64,000 nt of DNA from Nephrocerus scutellatus (taxonomy: Eukaryota > Arthropoda > Insecta > Diptera > Pipunculidae). A program made the position numbers and the translations under genes. The first letter of the stretch is position 1; every line of letters begins with the position of its first letter. The stretch covers positions 140,584,277-140,648,276 of the forward strand of contig OX352761.1 of NCBI GenBank assembly GCA_947095585.1, written 5' to 3'. Below the pieces are notes generated by a model that saw only the letters and a program-made list of their open reading frames with translations, had not been told where the DNA came from and made no database searches. This document shows positions 45,661 to 56,889 of this stretch, piece by piece.

Positions 45661-46573
45661 TAAATTCTCTATATTAACTTCACTTGCCCGTGGGTCGTCG
45701 GTCGGTCGGTCGTCGGTCGGTCGTCGGTCGGTCGTCTGTCGTGGATTCTTGCGATCAATTTTTAACCCACTTCCCATGGCCCGATTTTATTGAAATTTTG
45801 CACACATGTGTATTTCCGGAGACAACACTTTCTATTAAATTTTGAGGCCCCTCGGGCTGCGGGGTCGGGGGGCTCCCAAACAAAAATTTTAAAAAATTTA
45901 CCCGATTTTCTTCAAATTTTACACACATGTGTATACCCAATAAACAATACTTTTTCGAAAATTTGGTAGTGATCGGGTCCCGGGTTCGGCCGCAAGGCCC
46001 TTATACATTTTTTAAATATCTGTACTGGCATCAGATATTCGTCGCCCTTTATGGACTTTGTGCGGTGTGTGCTGCGCAGTCGGCTGCGCTGCATGGTTTT
46101 GTTGGTGGTGGAGAGAGAGAGAAAAATCTTAGCGCACGCACAAATGAACCCAGTAAATGAAACGAGACATACATGTTTTATGCTTACTTCAACTTACATT
46201 TTTATTATATACTGAATTGTATTTTTATTGATGTCGTTTTTTTTGTTGTCGATATCAACTTACAGATAGAACAACAAGTTTTCACAATATTCTGTCATTT
46301 GGCGTTTTCATAAATTAGTTCAGAGCAGTCAAAGAGGAGTTCTCAAGATAAATGTTCGTGTTTCTTATTTGCTCAGAGTATGAGCGTGCTCTAAGTGCTC
46401 AGAATAAAATGATCTGAGCTTTTTCAATTTTAACATCTGATGTCAAATGTTTGTTTCGATGATTTTCTCCTACAATAAAAAAAAATGGCCCAGGATCGAG
46501 GGGCTCCCATATCAATTTCTGCGATTAGAGAATTTAGATGAAAAATTTTAATTTTTATGGGTTGTTTTTTTTT
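45661..46573 (+). repeat. Head/tail repeat family, longest copy (right inverted arm)
   Basis: Head TAAATTCTCTATATTAACTT, then a GTCGGTCGGTC array, two internal units (TTTTATTGAAATTTTGCACA and TTTTCTTCAAATTTTACACA), a unique middle, and tail AATTTTTATGGGTTG plus T9. The subterminal 10-mers TAAATTCTCT (45661-45670) and AGAGAATTTA (46527-46536) are exact inverted complements. No coding capacity. The layout recalls non-autonomous Helitron/Helentron-type elements, but no diagnostic end is proven. Confidence 0.88.
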
Positions 46574-46704
46574 ATTAATTTCTACAGTGTATTGAAATTA
46601 TGAAGAATAAAAACTTAGTTAGAAATTCTTCCGTTTATAAGGTTAAAAAATACTTAAACTACATAAAACTAATTAAAATACTTTAATAGACCTAAAAACT
46701 GAAT

Positions 46705-49150
46705 CCCTACAGGTAGCGGTTAGAGTTAAATTTCGGCACACTCCAGTCGAGCCAACAGTTCTTTCTTTCATCTAAATGCCTCTTGTCTGTCAGGTCTTTT
46801 TCAGACACGCTACGACAGTATCTACAGATATTATTTTCATCCCCATTGAGCAACAAGGCATGTGGAATTCTTTTGTCTGTGGCCCTTCTAGCAACATGGT
46901 ATATTAGAGGAACGCTGCATGAATTTGACAAGTGAATCAACTTTCCAGTGCATTTAGGATAAAATGCTCCCAAATATCAGTAATTTTCAATAGAGGCTGA
47001 CCGAGCGAAATGATTCCTAGTAAGATTAAGAATGATATTGTCAATTCTTGTTACTCCGAAAACATTCAGGAGTTTTTTGTTTGACACATAATGCCTGTAC
47101 TCAGAATGTTCGCTTCTTGCATACATGCTTTAAGGCATATCCTCTCACGAAGTTGTTCCATATATCATCGACTGATGTTCCACCATATTGGACACGCGTA
47201 CGTAATTATTGTTCGAATGAATGGCTGTTAGCAAACAGTCTTCACGTCCCTACTCAGATGTCGTGAAAAGAAAAGCTTTTTGAGCGTCATAAATGCTTTG
47301 TTTTTCCCAAAGCGATATTTACATGTTAATTGTAGTAAAGAAATTGGTCCAGATGAACACCGAAATAGCGCACGACAGGACAGCTTCGATAGCACCTGAA
47401 TACCATTTGCACCGATTATCCGAAGATTCTTCCAATTACGTTGCAGAGCGTGATTTGCTCGCTTAAGAGGGGAATGAAACAGTATAACTTCGCACTTTGA
47501 TTAGCTTATCTAAGTTTCCATGTTTCGCAGTATGTCCGAAATTCGTCGAATTTGCTTTGTAGCTTTCATTGAATCTCTTCGAACCGTGTGCATATGCTAG
47601 TTTAGTACTTCGGAAATATATTGTATATTGAATAGGATTAGCGCCGTTACTGTAGCCTTTGGCAGACCGTTAACGATATTGAATAGTTTGATTGTCGTAT
47701 TTTTTTATCTGTTACCACAAATTTCTTCCCGTATATACCGTGTGGGAACTCATATCTAATAATTTTATAAATAAGCGCGTCGGTCCAAACCGTTTTAAAC
47801 GCTTTTACGATATCCACTAGGCAGGCAGCCATATTCCTCTTATCATTCCGGTGCAAGTTGACATCTGAAATCAATTTGGTCACAACGTGCACTGTCGATC
47901 GGTTCCGTGGAATTATCTCATTTGTTTCGAACGCGGTCAAAATTGACTTACTAATAACCACTTCAAGTACTTTCACAATGTTAGGCATGAGACTGATTGG
48001 CCTGTAATTTGTCGGATCAGAAGGATCTTTCTGTTTCTTGGATTATTGGAAAAACCTTCTATATTGAGAATTACGCAGTATTGCCATCTAACTTCGACCA
48101 GTAGACGTTTCAACATGATATTCGGAATGTTATTTAAACCTGTCGAGCGTTTAGTGTTGAGTTTCTTAAAAATGACGGTCAGCGTATTCATTAGTCTGTT
48201 CTTTAGTCAGTTCTTCAGATTTCAAGTCGTCAGAGAAAATCACAGCAGTTTCCGAAAAATTATTCCTGATTACGGAATCCTCCTAGTTATTCGCTCACTG
48301 ACTTAGCAGAACTACTTGAGCGAGTCCCTATTTGATGCATCGTTTTAAAGTGTTATCCAATAAGACTGAGATTTTCAACATTGTCCCCAACAACAAAGTT
48401 CTTGTTAATGATTGGTGTCGTTCGGCTTTCAATACCATGAATCTTTAATTCCGGGACAGCAACAACACTATGGTGCTTAAAATCGAAAATCTATTTATTT
48501 TAGGAAACATGTTCCCCGAATCTGCCTTTATTACTTTTTCAGCCCCCAGTTGTTGTCGACGCTGTTTCGGAAGTGCTGTTTAAAAGAGAAAAGATTCCTC
48601 AAGAGGGATTCCAGCCCTATATTAATTCGTTATTGCTCGGCACATCAAGAAAATTCCATCATATTCTGTTAATCTGCGTGATTAAAAAACTCTTGTGTCT
48701 CTGGAGAGTTCATATTTTACGGTTTAGATAACACTCCGTAGAATTTTTGCTCTTGATTTTCGGGACTGTCGAATCAATAATCGTCAAAATTCCCGGCTTT
48801 CCTAAAATTAATTTAGGTATTCCTGCGAATGCGAAGGCAAATAAGGATTCGTCAGCAAACGAAGCTACTATTAATATTACGTTGTGGTCGCTTTCATACG
48901 GCAACAGTGAGATCTTATCGTCGTGAACCGTTTCTATTTGCACAGTCGCGCATCTGCAATACACAAGTCAATATATGAATTCACGGAAGGATAACTCGCC
49001 GTCACCGGGCTGTACAGTGGCAATTTATATCTGATTTGGTTATCATCAACAAAACGCTTAAGAAAGCTACATCTCCCGTTTGCTGTTGAACCCAACCAAC
49101 TCTTATGTTTCGCGTTTAAATCTCCCGCTAGAATTAAATATGTAATTATT
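46705..49150 (-). mobile_element. Decayed LINE: endonuclease, RT and Cys-rich C-terminus
   Basis: In minus order: LILAGDLNAKHKSWLGS (endonuclease, near 49140-49090), LLPYESDHNVILIV (endonuclease SDH motif, near 48900), KKLNTKRSTGLNNIPNIMLK (RT entry, near 48165), MPNIVKVLEVVISKSI and VDIVKAFKTVWTDALIYKII (RT motif A), an RNWKNLRIIGANGIQ block near 47400 and a C-terminus with NICRYCRSVSEKD near 46800. The 3' end of the element is not clear. Many frameshifts. Same family as the RT relic at 27695-28260. Confidence 0.85.
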
Positions 49151-50990
49151 TAAAAAAAGCAATTTATAGCCAGTATGCTGAATGCCTAGCTTGGCCGCAG
49201 AGCACACAGAACAGCTTCTCCTTTCATGTATCTCTTTGACCTGAGCACTTGCCCGGTTCATGTGGATTCTGGCATTCCACGCACCTGAACTCTATATTAC
49301 AAGGTAGTTCCAAAGGAGTTTACTTATCCCCGACTGATTATAAGATTGTTAAGAAGGTAAAAATCTCCAACAATTGCGTACGAAACATCCTACACAAATA
49401 GTTGGACATACGAAATCTATAAGAGAGATGTATCCTCACTCGTTGTTAGCGAGATGGCGACGCCAAATTTATCCAATTTCGCTATAAATTAAAGCCCCTA
49501 AATTAAAGTCTCTCTTCACTAAATTTGGCCTCGTGCAGCTTCTCTCTAATTCCAAACATAAAAAGATGACTCGAAGAAAAACGGTTCACACCGAACAAGG
49601 CGAGGTCATCGGTGCGAGAGTGAGGCCTACCCATATTTTTTGGATTTATGAAAAGAAATAGATTGAAGTAAAAAAAAAGTTGTCATACCATAAATGATTT
49701 GACTTTTCACTCTGCCTTTCCGTTTTGATTCCGTGTAGCTTCGTGCCGTAAACTCTGCCATCAGATATAAATAGTCAGTTACCAAATTGCTGCTGTAAAT
49801 ATGAAGAAAAAAATCCCTTTTTTCCGTCGCTTAAGTAAACTTGACATACTTTACATAGTTAAGCAATGGAATGTGCAAAGGCATCCTCGTTTATGTTTAA
49901 CAAACAATAATTGAAATAAATCAACCAGTATTGAAATTATAATTACAAATAATGACAGTTGCGAGTTACTCAAGTACTTTTTTTGTCCGATAATAACGAC
50001 ATCGCTATAAAACGCTCAAGTGCCCGCTCTGCACTGCAGCTAAGATCAATATGCAAATTGCATAAAGTTTTGTATTTTCGTTTCAGCATTGAACTTCAGA
50101 TCTTGAGCCAACGCAATTGTCATTATCTGTTCTTTGCAGTTAAAAAGGTTAATTGGTTCCATTTTTTCCATCCCATGCGACGTGGTAGACTTTGAAATGC
50201 GGTAGCATTATACTCGTACTCGTACCTAATCTAGAATAATTACTGTGTTTACTTAGAAATAGTTTCCAGATATAATTAGGGCAATTATGCATCTTATTAC
50301 CCCTTTCTAATTCTAACTAAACTTGATCAGTTGATATAATAATCCTCAAGCGATTAACAGATCTTACATAAATCCAACTTAAGCACAACTTGAGTGCGGT
50401 TAGTATTATGGTTATTGCACAACAACTACAAGAAAATCAACCTAGCTGCTTGTCTAAAGTCCACACGCACACACATTAGTAAATCTCGCACGCTTGCATG
50501 CACATTTCTGATTCTCGAGTGCAAGGATAGCTCTTGCGAGGATTTTGCCCAAGTATCGGTGGGCCTAAGCAGCCGATAAGAGAACTTGTAGCAAGGGTCA
50601 ATACATCGATATTAATGTATACGGCGCCTATATGCAAACCTTCTTTATAGAAAGACCTACTATACACATACTATATAACAAAATTGAATGTATTTGTGAG
50701 ATGTGAATACAGTGTAGAATAAATAAACAAACGCATTTATGAAACGCGCTAACTGGTGCCATTGAAAAGAGTGAGAAACTTAAGATGTAGTGATAAACAG
50801 AAATTTTTTTTTTAAATTTTGCTCTTTTGTCGATTAGCAATACATTTAGTTTTGTTACTTTTTAAGAGCATGTATCTTTCAATCAGCTTTCTGGTGAGAA
50901 ATTTATGCTATATTGCATACGGCGATTTCTTGCACCATATACATGAAAAGAGCCACAGCAGCGTACAGGCTGCCGTCGCTCAGAATATGC
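49151..50990. other. No recognised gene
   Basis: AT-rich with scattered short open frames, none with a family signature. Confidence 0.35.
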
Positions 50991-51480
50991 TTTGAATTTC
51001 GGAAGGATGCCAGTCACAAACCAACAATCAAGGTGTGGTCAGTGTGCAAGAGATGACATAGGAAATCGTAGCCAAATAAAGTGACATCGTAGATGGAAGC
51101 GTTTACAAAATTCCGGTGGACACATACACTGATCCAAGACATCCAAGTGTGGGTAGCGAAAAAATATGGACAGTTCGATTACAACCTGATGCAGTTCTTG
51201 TTGCGGCGCGGATGTTTTCGTGAGTATCTTAAAAAGTTCAAACACGCGAACGAAACATTTAGTTTTTACTGCATGGGCAGTGTAGAGAATGCAGAACATG
51301 TATTGCAAGAGTGCGTTAAATTCAATAACAGGAGGCGTCTGCTGGAACAGCTATCAGGAAGGAATCCCACAATATTTTATTCCAATAGGTCATCATCGTT
51401 TCTATCAGTAAAAGTCTACCAGGAAGGAACCCCACAATATTTTACTCCAATAGGTCAGCATCATTTCGATCGGTGTCCGG
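50990..51480 (+). mobile_element. R1-like LINE ORF2 C-terminal fragment
   Basis: The plus strand reads KFRWTHTLIQDIQVWVAKKY, NLMQFLLRRGCFREYLKKFK and VENAEHVLQECVKFNNRRRL, the TxWTxxLIPD...QFLSGHGCFxxYL...AEHV...C.RF C-terminus of R1-clade elements. The CxxC half of the zinc module is altered (FSFYCMGS). It ends in a 65-bp tandem duplication. Confidence 0.8.
51351..51475. repeat. 65-bp tandem duplication inside the LINE fragment
   Basis: Units 51351-51415 and 51416-51475 share CTAYCAGGAAGGAAYCCCAC and AATATTTTAYTCCAATAGGT in order. Divergence is about 10 percent by eye. Confidence 0.8.
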
Positions 51481-51780
51481 TGTTTTGGCCTTCAAAAGGT
51501 TTCTCAATTTTGATTATTTTAAAAGCAAAGCTAGTTGCTTATTAGTAAATTTAATTGAGATTAGAGCTGAGTATTATTCTTTTTTTGTTAATGCAGGGAA
51601 AACTACTTTTATAACAGGCAACCACCACAGTTATTAACGAGTTTGAGGAAACTTTTAACTGTTTGCGGAAGAAAATGTTACCTTTGAACTCTCTCTACTC
51701 TCTCGGATTCCCAAGAAATTTGTCACGGATTAGTCAACTAATTATCTCGACGGTTGTATATTGAAATGTTAATTATGTCA

Positions 51781-51981
51781 TTAGTTAACTAACACATCAT
51801 TTAAGTCCAAACGGGTTGAGTTGTCTTGCACTTTTTCGCTGAACAACGAAACGCTGTCTACGGTTTTGCCCATCTGCATTAGAAGCGCGGCATAAGTATA
51901 ACCGAAACCAACTGCACCAACTGCCAGGTATTGCCAAATTGTCGTTTGGTATAAAACGAGTTTACCCAGCAGACTTGCCAT
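51781..51981 (-). CDS. Possible small single-pass membrane protein, 66 residues
   Basis: ATG at 51981 in GTAATGG, stop TAA at 51783-51781. The protein begins MASLLGKLVLYQTTIWQYLA, continues into a hydrophobic helix (AVGAVGFGYTYAALLMQ) and ends with a polar tail (KVQDNSTRLDLNDVLVN). Codon choice is coding-like and the frame is clean. A short amphipathic start plus one span would suit a small mitochondrial or ER membrane protein, but I recognise no family. Upstream on the same strand are TATA-like TTTATATGG (about 52293-52285) and an Inr-like TCAGTTA (about 52245-52239), with upstream ATGs in between. It could be a real host gene or a chance frame. Confidence 0.45.
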   Translation of the reverse strand: MASLLGKLVLYQTTIWQYLAVGAVGFGYTYAALLMQMGKTVDSVSLFSEKVQDNSTRLDLNDVLVN

Positions 51982-52299
51982 TACATTAGCTACTACTCTA
52001 AGACAACTAAGCTTAGTGAAAAGCGCTAACTTCTTGTCCAGTTAGTCTGTTTCTGTAGTAAAACCCATCAGCATCGTAAGGCGAACCCGCAGAGCTAAAC
52101 AATTTGTTTGTTTGCTTCAAATGAACATCGCCAAAACCATCACCAACGCCGCATCATGTTGATATTGTTGTTGGTCGGTCGGTCGTTGTCGACTCGCCAG
52201 CCGTGTTGCAGTCTGATCGTCATCGTCACATTTGTGCCGTAACTGATTGCATCAGAGGTGAAAGTCGTTTCGGCGTGTCTGATGCCATATAAACCTCGT

Positions 52300-53985
52300 T
52301 TCTTTTATATGTAATTAATAACAGCAGCTAAGCTCAGTCCATCACTGCAACCCGCATCCATAAGACATAAGGAACGAAAACTGGTCCAGCCAGCATCCAT
52401 CTTCAATGACCGATATAAGAAAAATGCACCGCTAAGCAAGCAGGTGCTTCGCGTTTTGACAACATTTCCGTTGCTGTTGCAAAAAATAGATTTCCACCTT
52501 TTTAGTAACTCATCAGCAGCATCTTAAAACATCATTCAGTGTACACCTCCAAAATACACGACACGAGCCATGTTGACAAAACCAAAACCATTTGCATATT
52601 TATACATCACGAACTTACGCTGAGCTGGCTTATGTCGCGAACTGCGATGCATCCAATTAGTTTGGTTTGATTTCGTTTTGTGATTTTGGTTTTCTTTACT
52701 CTCGATGGTTATCTTATTGGGAACAAGGTCGAATTCGAATACGGAAGCTGCTGTTGGTGAAACAATGCAGACACAAAAGGTAATAAACAAATCAATTAGA
52801 GCATTTAGTTATTAACCCAATGATTTTTTGTGCATTTGAAAACAAAAGACAATATGCCGGCCTGGTGAAAATTTTTTAACCACGGATCGGTACATAATTT
52901 CTACGTACCTCACGCGCACTTTAAAATGCTCAGGAGTTAGTATAAGGAACACCTTTAAATGAACTCTTCGGTTCTGCATTTTACAAATATTTGGACTGTA
53001 CATAAACTTACAACACTAATGCAAGAGAAATAACTAATTTTGGATTCATAGATTGAATATTTCCAACAATAACTTTCCCACTTTACTATATACTATATAC
53101 ATAACACGATTACGCAAATATTAAGTTTTAATTAATTTTCATTTTCATTTTAATTTTTTTTTCCTATTTAGATTAATGACATTAAATTCTCCTCGACTCA
53201 TGCAACTTGAAAAAGTAAATGGTAGACATACACTAAGATGCAAACACGTTTTCCTGATATTCGTATATGCGAGCAACGACTAACCAAAGCAGCAAACCCC
53301 AACCAACCAACTACCTACCAATACAACGTGTTTCGTCAATATTTACCGTATTATGCAATAATATGATAAGCTTCCACACCTGTTTTTCCCCTCTCTCAGT
53401 AAGCCAACAACTTGCGCAGAGCTCCTTTACTCGGATGGGTCAGTTAATTGACTCACTCGTATGTAAATGTAAGACGCTAAGTTTGGCCGTCTTGTGTTAT
53501 CGGCATGGGTCTAAATGGTTAGAAATAAAAACGGCTAACGGAGCGGATACTCGTGGTGGTTATGTGGTGATTATGATTTTATAATTTTATGAACTCTATG
53601 TTATACATAATTTGAAAAATTTCGGCTTTGCAATACGAACGATTTTTCGGATTAATTAACAAAGTAAGACTTCTGCCCATACTTTCTTATAACCATTTCT
53701 TATGACATAATTTTCGCATAAATTGGCTTAATGCCAATCAATGTTAGTCGTGAAGTCGTCTTTGTCTTATTTGCAAACATAGCCCCATAGACAAAAGTCC
53801 AGAGGAGTCAAATCACACGACCATTGAGCTAACACGGTCACCGAACTTCGAATTCTAATAACTCGATTGTTTTGCCAACTTTGTGTCATGTGGCACCGTC
53901 TTGTTGAACCTACATATGCTCGAAGTCAACCTCCTCCAAATTGTCACAAGAATAGTTAGATAACATGATTCGGTGGCGATCTCCA
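52300..53985. other. No recognised gene
   Basis: A TATAAATA on the minus strand near 52603 precedes only an 11-codon frame. The open stretches at 52536-52790 (minus) and 53267-53584 (plus) have no family signature. Confidence 0.35.
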
Positions 53986-53989
53986 TAGA

Positions 53990-54282
53990 CTGTGACGGTT
54001 TGACTCTAGTGGTTAGTGCGTTGGACTTCTGAGCAGGAGGTAGGAGGTTCGAATCCCAGAAAGTACTTTTCACGGTCCCACCTCTCCCGAATGTTTGATA
54101 AACGTCAGAGAGTAATAATGTGTCACGGAAAGCTTCTCAACCAACTCGCCTTTAAAACACAACAATAAGTTGTAGGTCCCTTCCATGTGTGCAAAAAATA
54201 ACACGCACAACACGAATGGTCGCGAGAGGCTAGGCCTTGGACCGCAACGGATTGTCGTGCCAAATATTATTATTATACTCAT
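53990..54282 (+). mobile_element. tRNA-derived SINE, best-preserved copy
   Basis: A-box-like TGACTCTAGTGG at 54001-54012 and perfect B box GGTTCGAATCC at 54046-54056, 33 bp apart, as in a tRNA head. Then comes a body ending GGCTAGGCCTTGGACCGCAA and an (ATT)n tail near 54265-54280. Two further copies (43245-43445 and 58765-58930) share the body and the tail. SINEs of this build are mobilised by LINE reverse transcriptase. Confidence 0.85.
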
Positions 54283-54614
54283 TATTTTTGCAATTGCACT
54301 GGCACGAAGCTGTAAACGGATTTTCATGGCCATCAAATTCATACAATGCGATAACCAGAAAATTATATTAAACTGCAAATTGGTTAACGCTTATGCTTAT
54401 GCAGAGCGTACGGAAGACCTTGACACAATAATTTTGGCTCTTTTTTCTCAGTTTCAGTTTATTGATGTAGTTTCACCATTAAAAAGATGACGCTGACTTT
54501 TATAAAGTTGCTTTTCTGTCTTGTATCAACTTCATCTCAATGATTATTTCACAAAATGAAACCCAGGAAGAGACTACCCGGTGTAAAGTAAGGAAGATCT
54601 GCTGACTATGATCC

Positions 54615-56116
54615 TTTTTTTTTTTTTTTTTTTTTATAATTCGCGCACGCTTCAAGGGGTTCGCACCCTTATAATGCTCGGCTATATGCTTGGCACAGCG
54701 TGGGCGTTAAGGAAGAGGAGGAGAAAAGAGGAGATGTCTATGAGCTTGTGTTTTGAATGCCTGTGGATCATAGTGATGTGGGAAGACAGAGCTTGGCAGA
54801 GCATTCCACATACGAGTTGTACGGCTGAAGAACGAATCTCTGATCTTAACTGTACGTCCGAAGATGGGCTTAAGGGTAAAGTGATGAGCATTTAGAGCGC
54901 CACGAGTATTGCGGTTGAATTCAAGGAGAGGTGGCATGCAGCTGGTTATTTCTCTTGAGCACCGCTGGTAGAAGAAGCGATAAAATAGTGACAAGCAAGA
55001 AACGTTCCTGCGGTGTTCAAGCGAATCAATCGATTTCGCTATATTTTCGTCACCGATAAGTTTTATCGCGCGGTTTTGTATTCTATCTAGCTGATGCAAA
55101 GTAGTCTTAGGCGCACCAGACCAGATATGGCAATTGTACTCAAGTTTTGGGCGAATAAAAGCCTTGTAAATGGTAGCCAGATCAGAGGGAGTGAAATATT
55201 TCTTGCACCGGGCTAGAAAACCTAAACATTTCGCAGCATTTTTAGCGACGGTAAATATGTGGTCATTCCAACGAAGCTTGTCGTTAACGCACATACCGAG
55301 AATTGCGAGTTTTTCAGTTTCCTCGATGCAAGTGCCATTCATGGATAATGGCATGGGGTTTAGGATTCGCTTGGACGACAGGAGACAGCATTGGGTTTTG
55401 GAAGCGTTAAATTCTACTCGATTGTTTTCTCCCCATTGTATTATGCTGTCAAGGTCAGAATTTAACGTGCTTAACATACGATGTTGTTTGAGTTCCACAT
55501 CAGAGGTGGAGGGACGTTCCTCAAACTTATATGAGAAGCTGAGAGTGCTGTCGTCAGCGAAAGAGTGAATTGGATTAGAAGTCACAGATAAGAGATCATT
55601 AATAAAAATGAGGAAGAGTGTCGGGGACAGAACAGAGCCCTGGGGAACGCCAGCATTTATGTGGTGTATTTCAGATTTGAAACCGTCTAAAACAACTTGA
55701 ATTGAGCGGTCCAAAAGATAGCTTCTAATCCATTGAAGCAGTTTATCATCGACACCATAAGCACGCATTTTAGACAAAAGAGCTTGATGCCAAACTCTGT
55801 CAAATGCCTTTGAAATATCGAGTGCAACAGCTTTGCTTTCTCCAAAATGATGCAAAGATCGGTTCCACTGTTCGGTGAGATAAACCATCAAATCACCAGT
55901 AGAACGTTGCCCACGAAACCCATACTGCCGGTCACTAAGGATTACGTTGGTTTCAAGATATTTCTTAAGCTGATAATTGATCAGCGTTTCCATGACCTTG
56001 GAAAGAATGGATGTAAGTGCTATGGGTCGGTACGAAGAAGGAGACGACGGTTCGCCTTTTTTGGGTATGGGCTGGACAAATGCTGTTTTCCAACTTCTCG
56101 GGAAGAGTCCAGAAGA
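54615..56116 (-). mobile_element. Jockey-like LINE, 5'-truncated, RT frame intact, poly(A) tail
   Basis: Minus-strand element with a 21-nt poly(A) (T run 54615-54635). Its ORF2 is open without a stop from the truncation point near 56116 to 54707. RT motifs in order: FVQPIPKKGEPSSPSSYRPI, DISKAFDRVWHQALL (motif A), HHINAGVPQGSVLSPTLF (motif B), HSFADDSTLSF (motif C), then thumb HQLDRIQNRAIKLIGDENIA and C-terminal WNALPSSVFPHHYDPQAF. There is no RNase H after the RT. It is the least damaged of the five copies in this window, so it is likely a recent arrival. It lacks endonuclease and ORF1, so it is not autonomous. No target duplication was found. Confidence 0.92.
54707..56115 (-). CDS. Reverse transcriptase (LINE ORF2 fragment)
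   Basis: Open frame of about 470 codons without its own start; the internal Met at 55993 is not the natural initiator because RT motif 0 lies upstream of it. The FADD catalytic box and the motif A Asp are present, so the RT domain looks chemically intact. Ends HRHLLFSPPLP then stop near the 3' end of the element. Confidence 0.85.
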
Positions 56117-56418
56117 GAGCTGGTCGCAGTTGTAATATAACAGCTACCCAGCAGCTGTTAAAACAGTAAATGAGGTTTCTGTTTCCTGTACTCTAACTAA
56201 TATGACTAACACAAACGCTGAAATTGCAACCCTAGGTACCGAAATCAAAAAATTAATTCCTGACTAATGAATCTAGCGCTTGATTAGCTCGATTTATTTA
56301 CAAATATTATATTTATTTGTCAGCTATCGTGTACTTTGTGTGATGTAACTTTGATCCAATCATAGCATCGGTTTGGTGAAAAGTTTGCTGCAAATTCACT
56401 TAGCTGACAGCACGTCTC

Positions 56419-56631
56419 TCACATGGGATCCCAATGAGAAACTGATTTTGTGATTATCTCCTCCAGTAGGTCGTTTCCGTTAACTAATATTAACTCCAGG
56501 CGATCGATTTCAAATATTGGGTCTTTTAGATAGGCAGGTAGGGTATGGTGGTCGACGCGATAGGAACGGTTTTTTTTATTAATGGTTCCTAAATCCAACA
56601 AATAGTGTTCAGGTATCAGTTCTATTATCAT
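56419..56631 (-). other. Coding-like stretch, unknown
   Basis: A minus-strand frame beginning MIIELIPEHYLLDLGTINKK and containing YRVDHHTLPAYLKDPIFEID. It lies among LINE scraps and is probably retroelement-derived, but no domain was recognised. Confidence 0.25.
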
Positions 56632-56639
56632 GTTATATG

Positions 56640-56850
56640 ATCATGTACTCCGAAAGCTAATTCAGGTCGTCAGGGAATGATTTGTTCAGTATGCGGAGTT
56701 TCGACCCTGCTAGGGCCGGACATTTGCAAAGACTGAATCACAGTTTCTTTCTCATTTAGCTCCTTACAGCTTCTGCAAAAGGTGTTATGTGGAATATCCA
56801 GTTAAGCTGCGTGGTTGCCCACTGGCCACTGATCCGCCACAGCAGTAGTA
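56640..56850 (-). mobile_element. LINE ORF2 C-terminal scrap (Cys-rich)
   Basis: The minus strand reads WPVGNHAA then LDIPHNTFCRSCKELNEKET, the same C-terminal module as at 24310-24690 from a different copy or subfamily. Truncated and broken. Confidence 0.65.
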
Positions 56851-56889
56851 ATATTCTGCAGTGATCTAAAGATCAGCTCGATGGTGATC

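Noticed and set aside
48046..48306. Plus-strand frame of 86 codons
   Set aside because: Shadow of the minus-strand LINE RT N-terminal region.
52536..52790. Minus-strand 84-codon frame near a TATAAATA word
   Set aside because: No start ATG at the frame opening, no domain, and the TATA-like word lies inside the frame.
54046..54056. B box suggesting a functional tRNA gene
   Set aside because: The anticodon arm and acceptor stem do not fold convincingly and the unit continues into a SINE body with an ATT tail.
55170..55568. Plus-strand open frame of 132 codons
   Set aside because: Antisense shadow of the LINE reverse transcriptase; the minus frame carries the RT motifs.
54590..56140. Target-site duplication around the young LINE
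   Set aside because: Flanks left of the poly-T (GACTATGATCC) and right of 56116 (GAGCTGGTCGC) share no convincing repeat.
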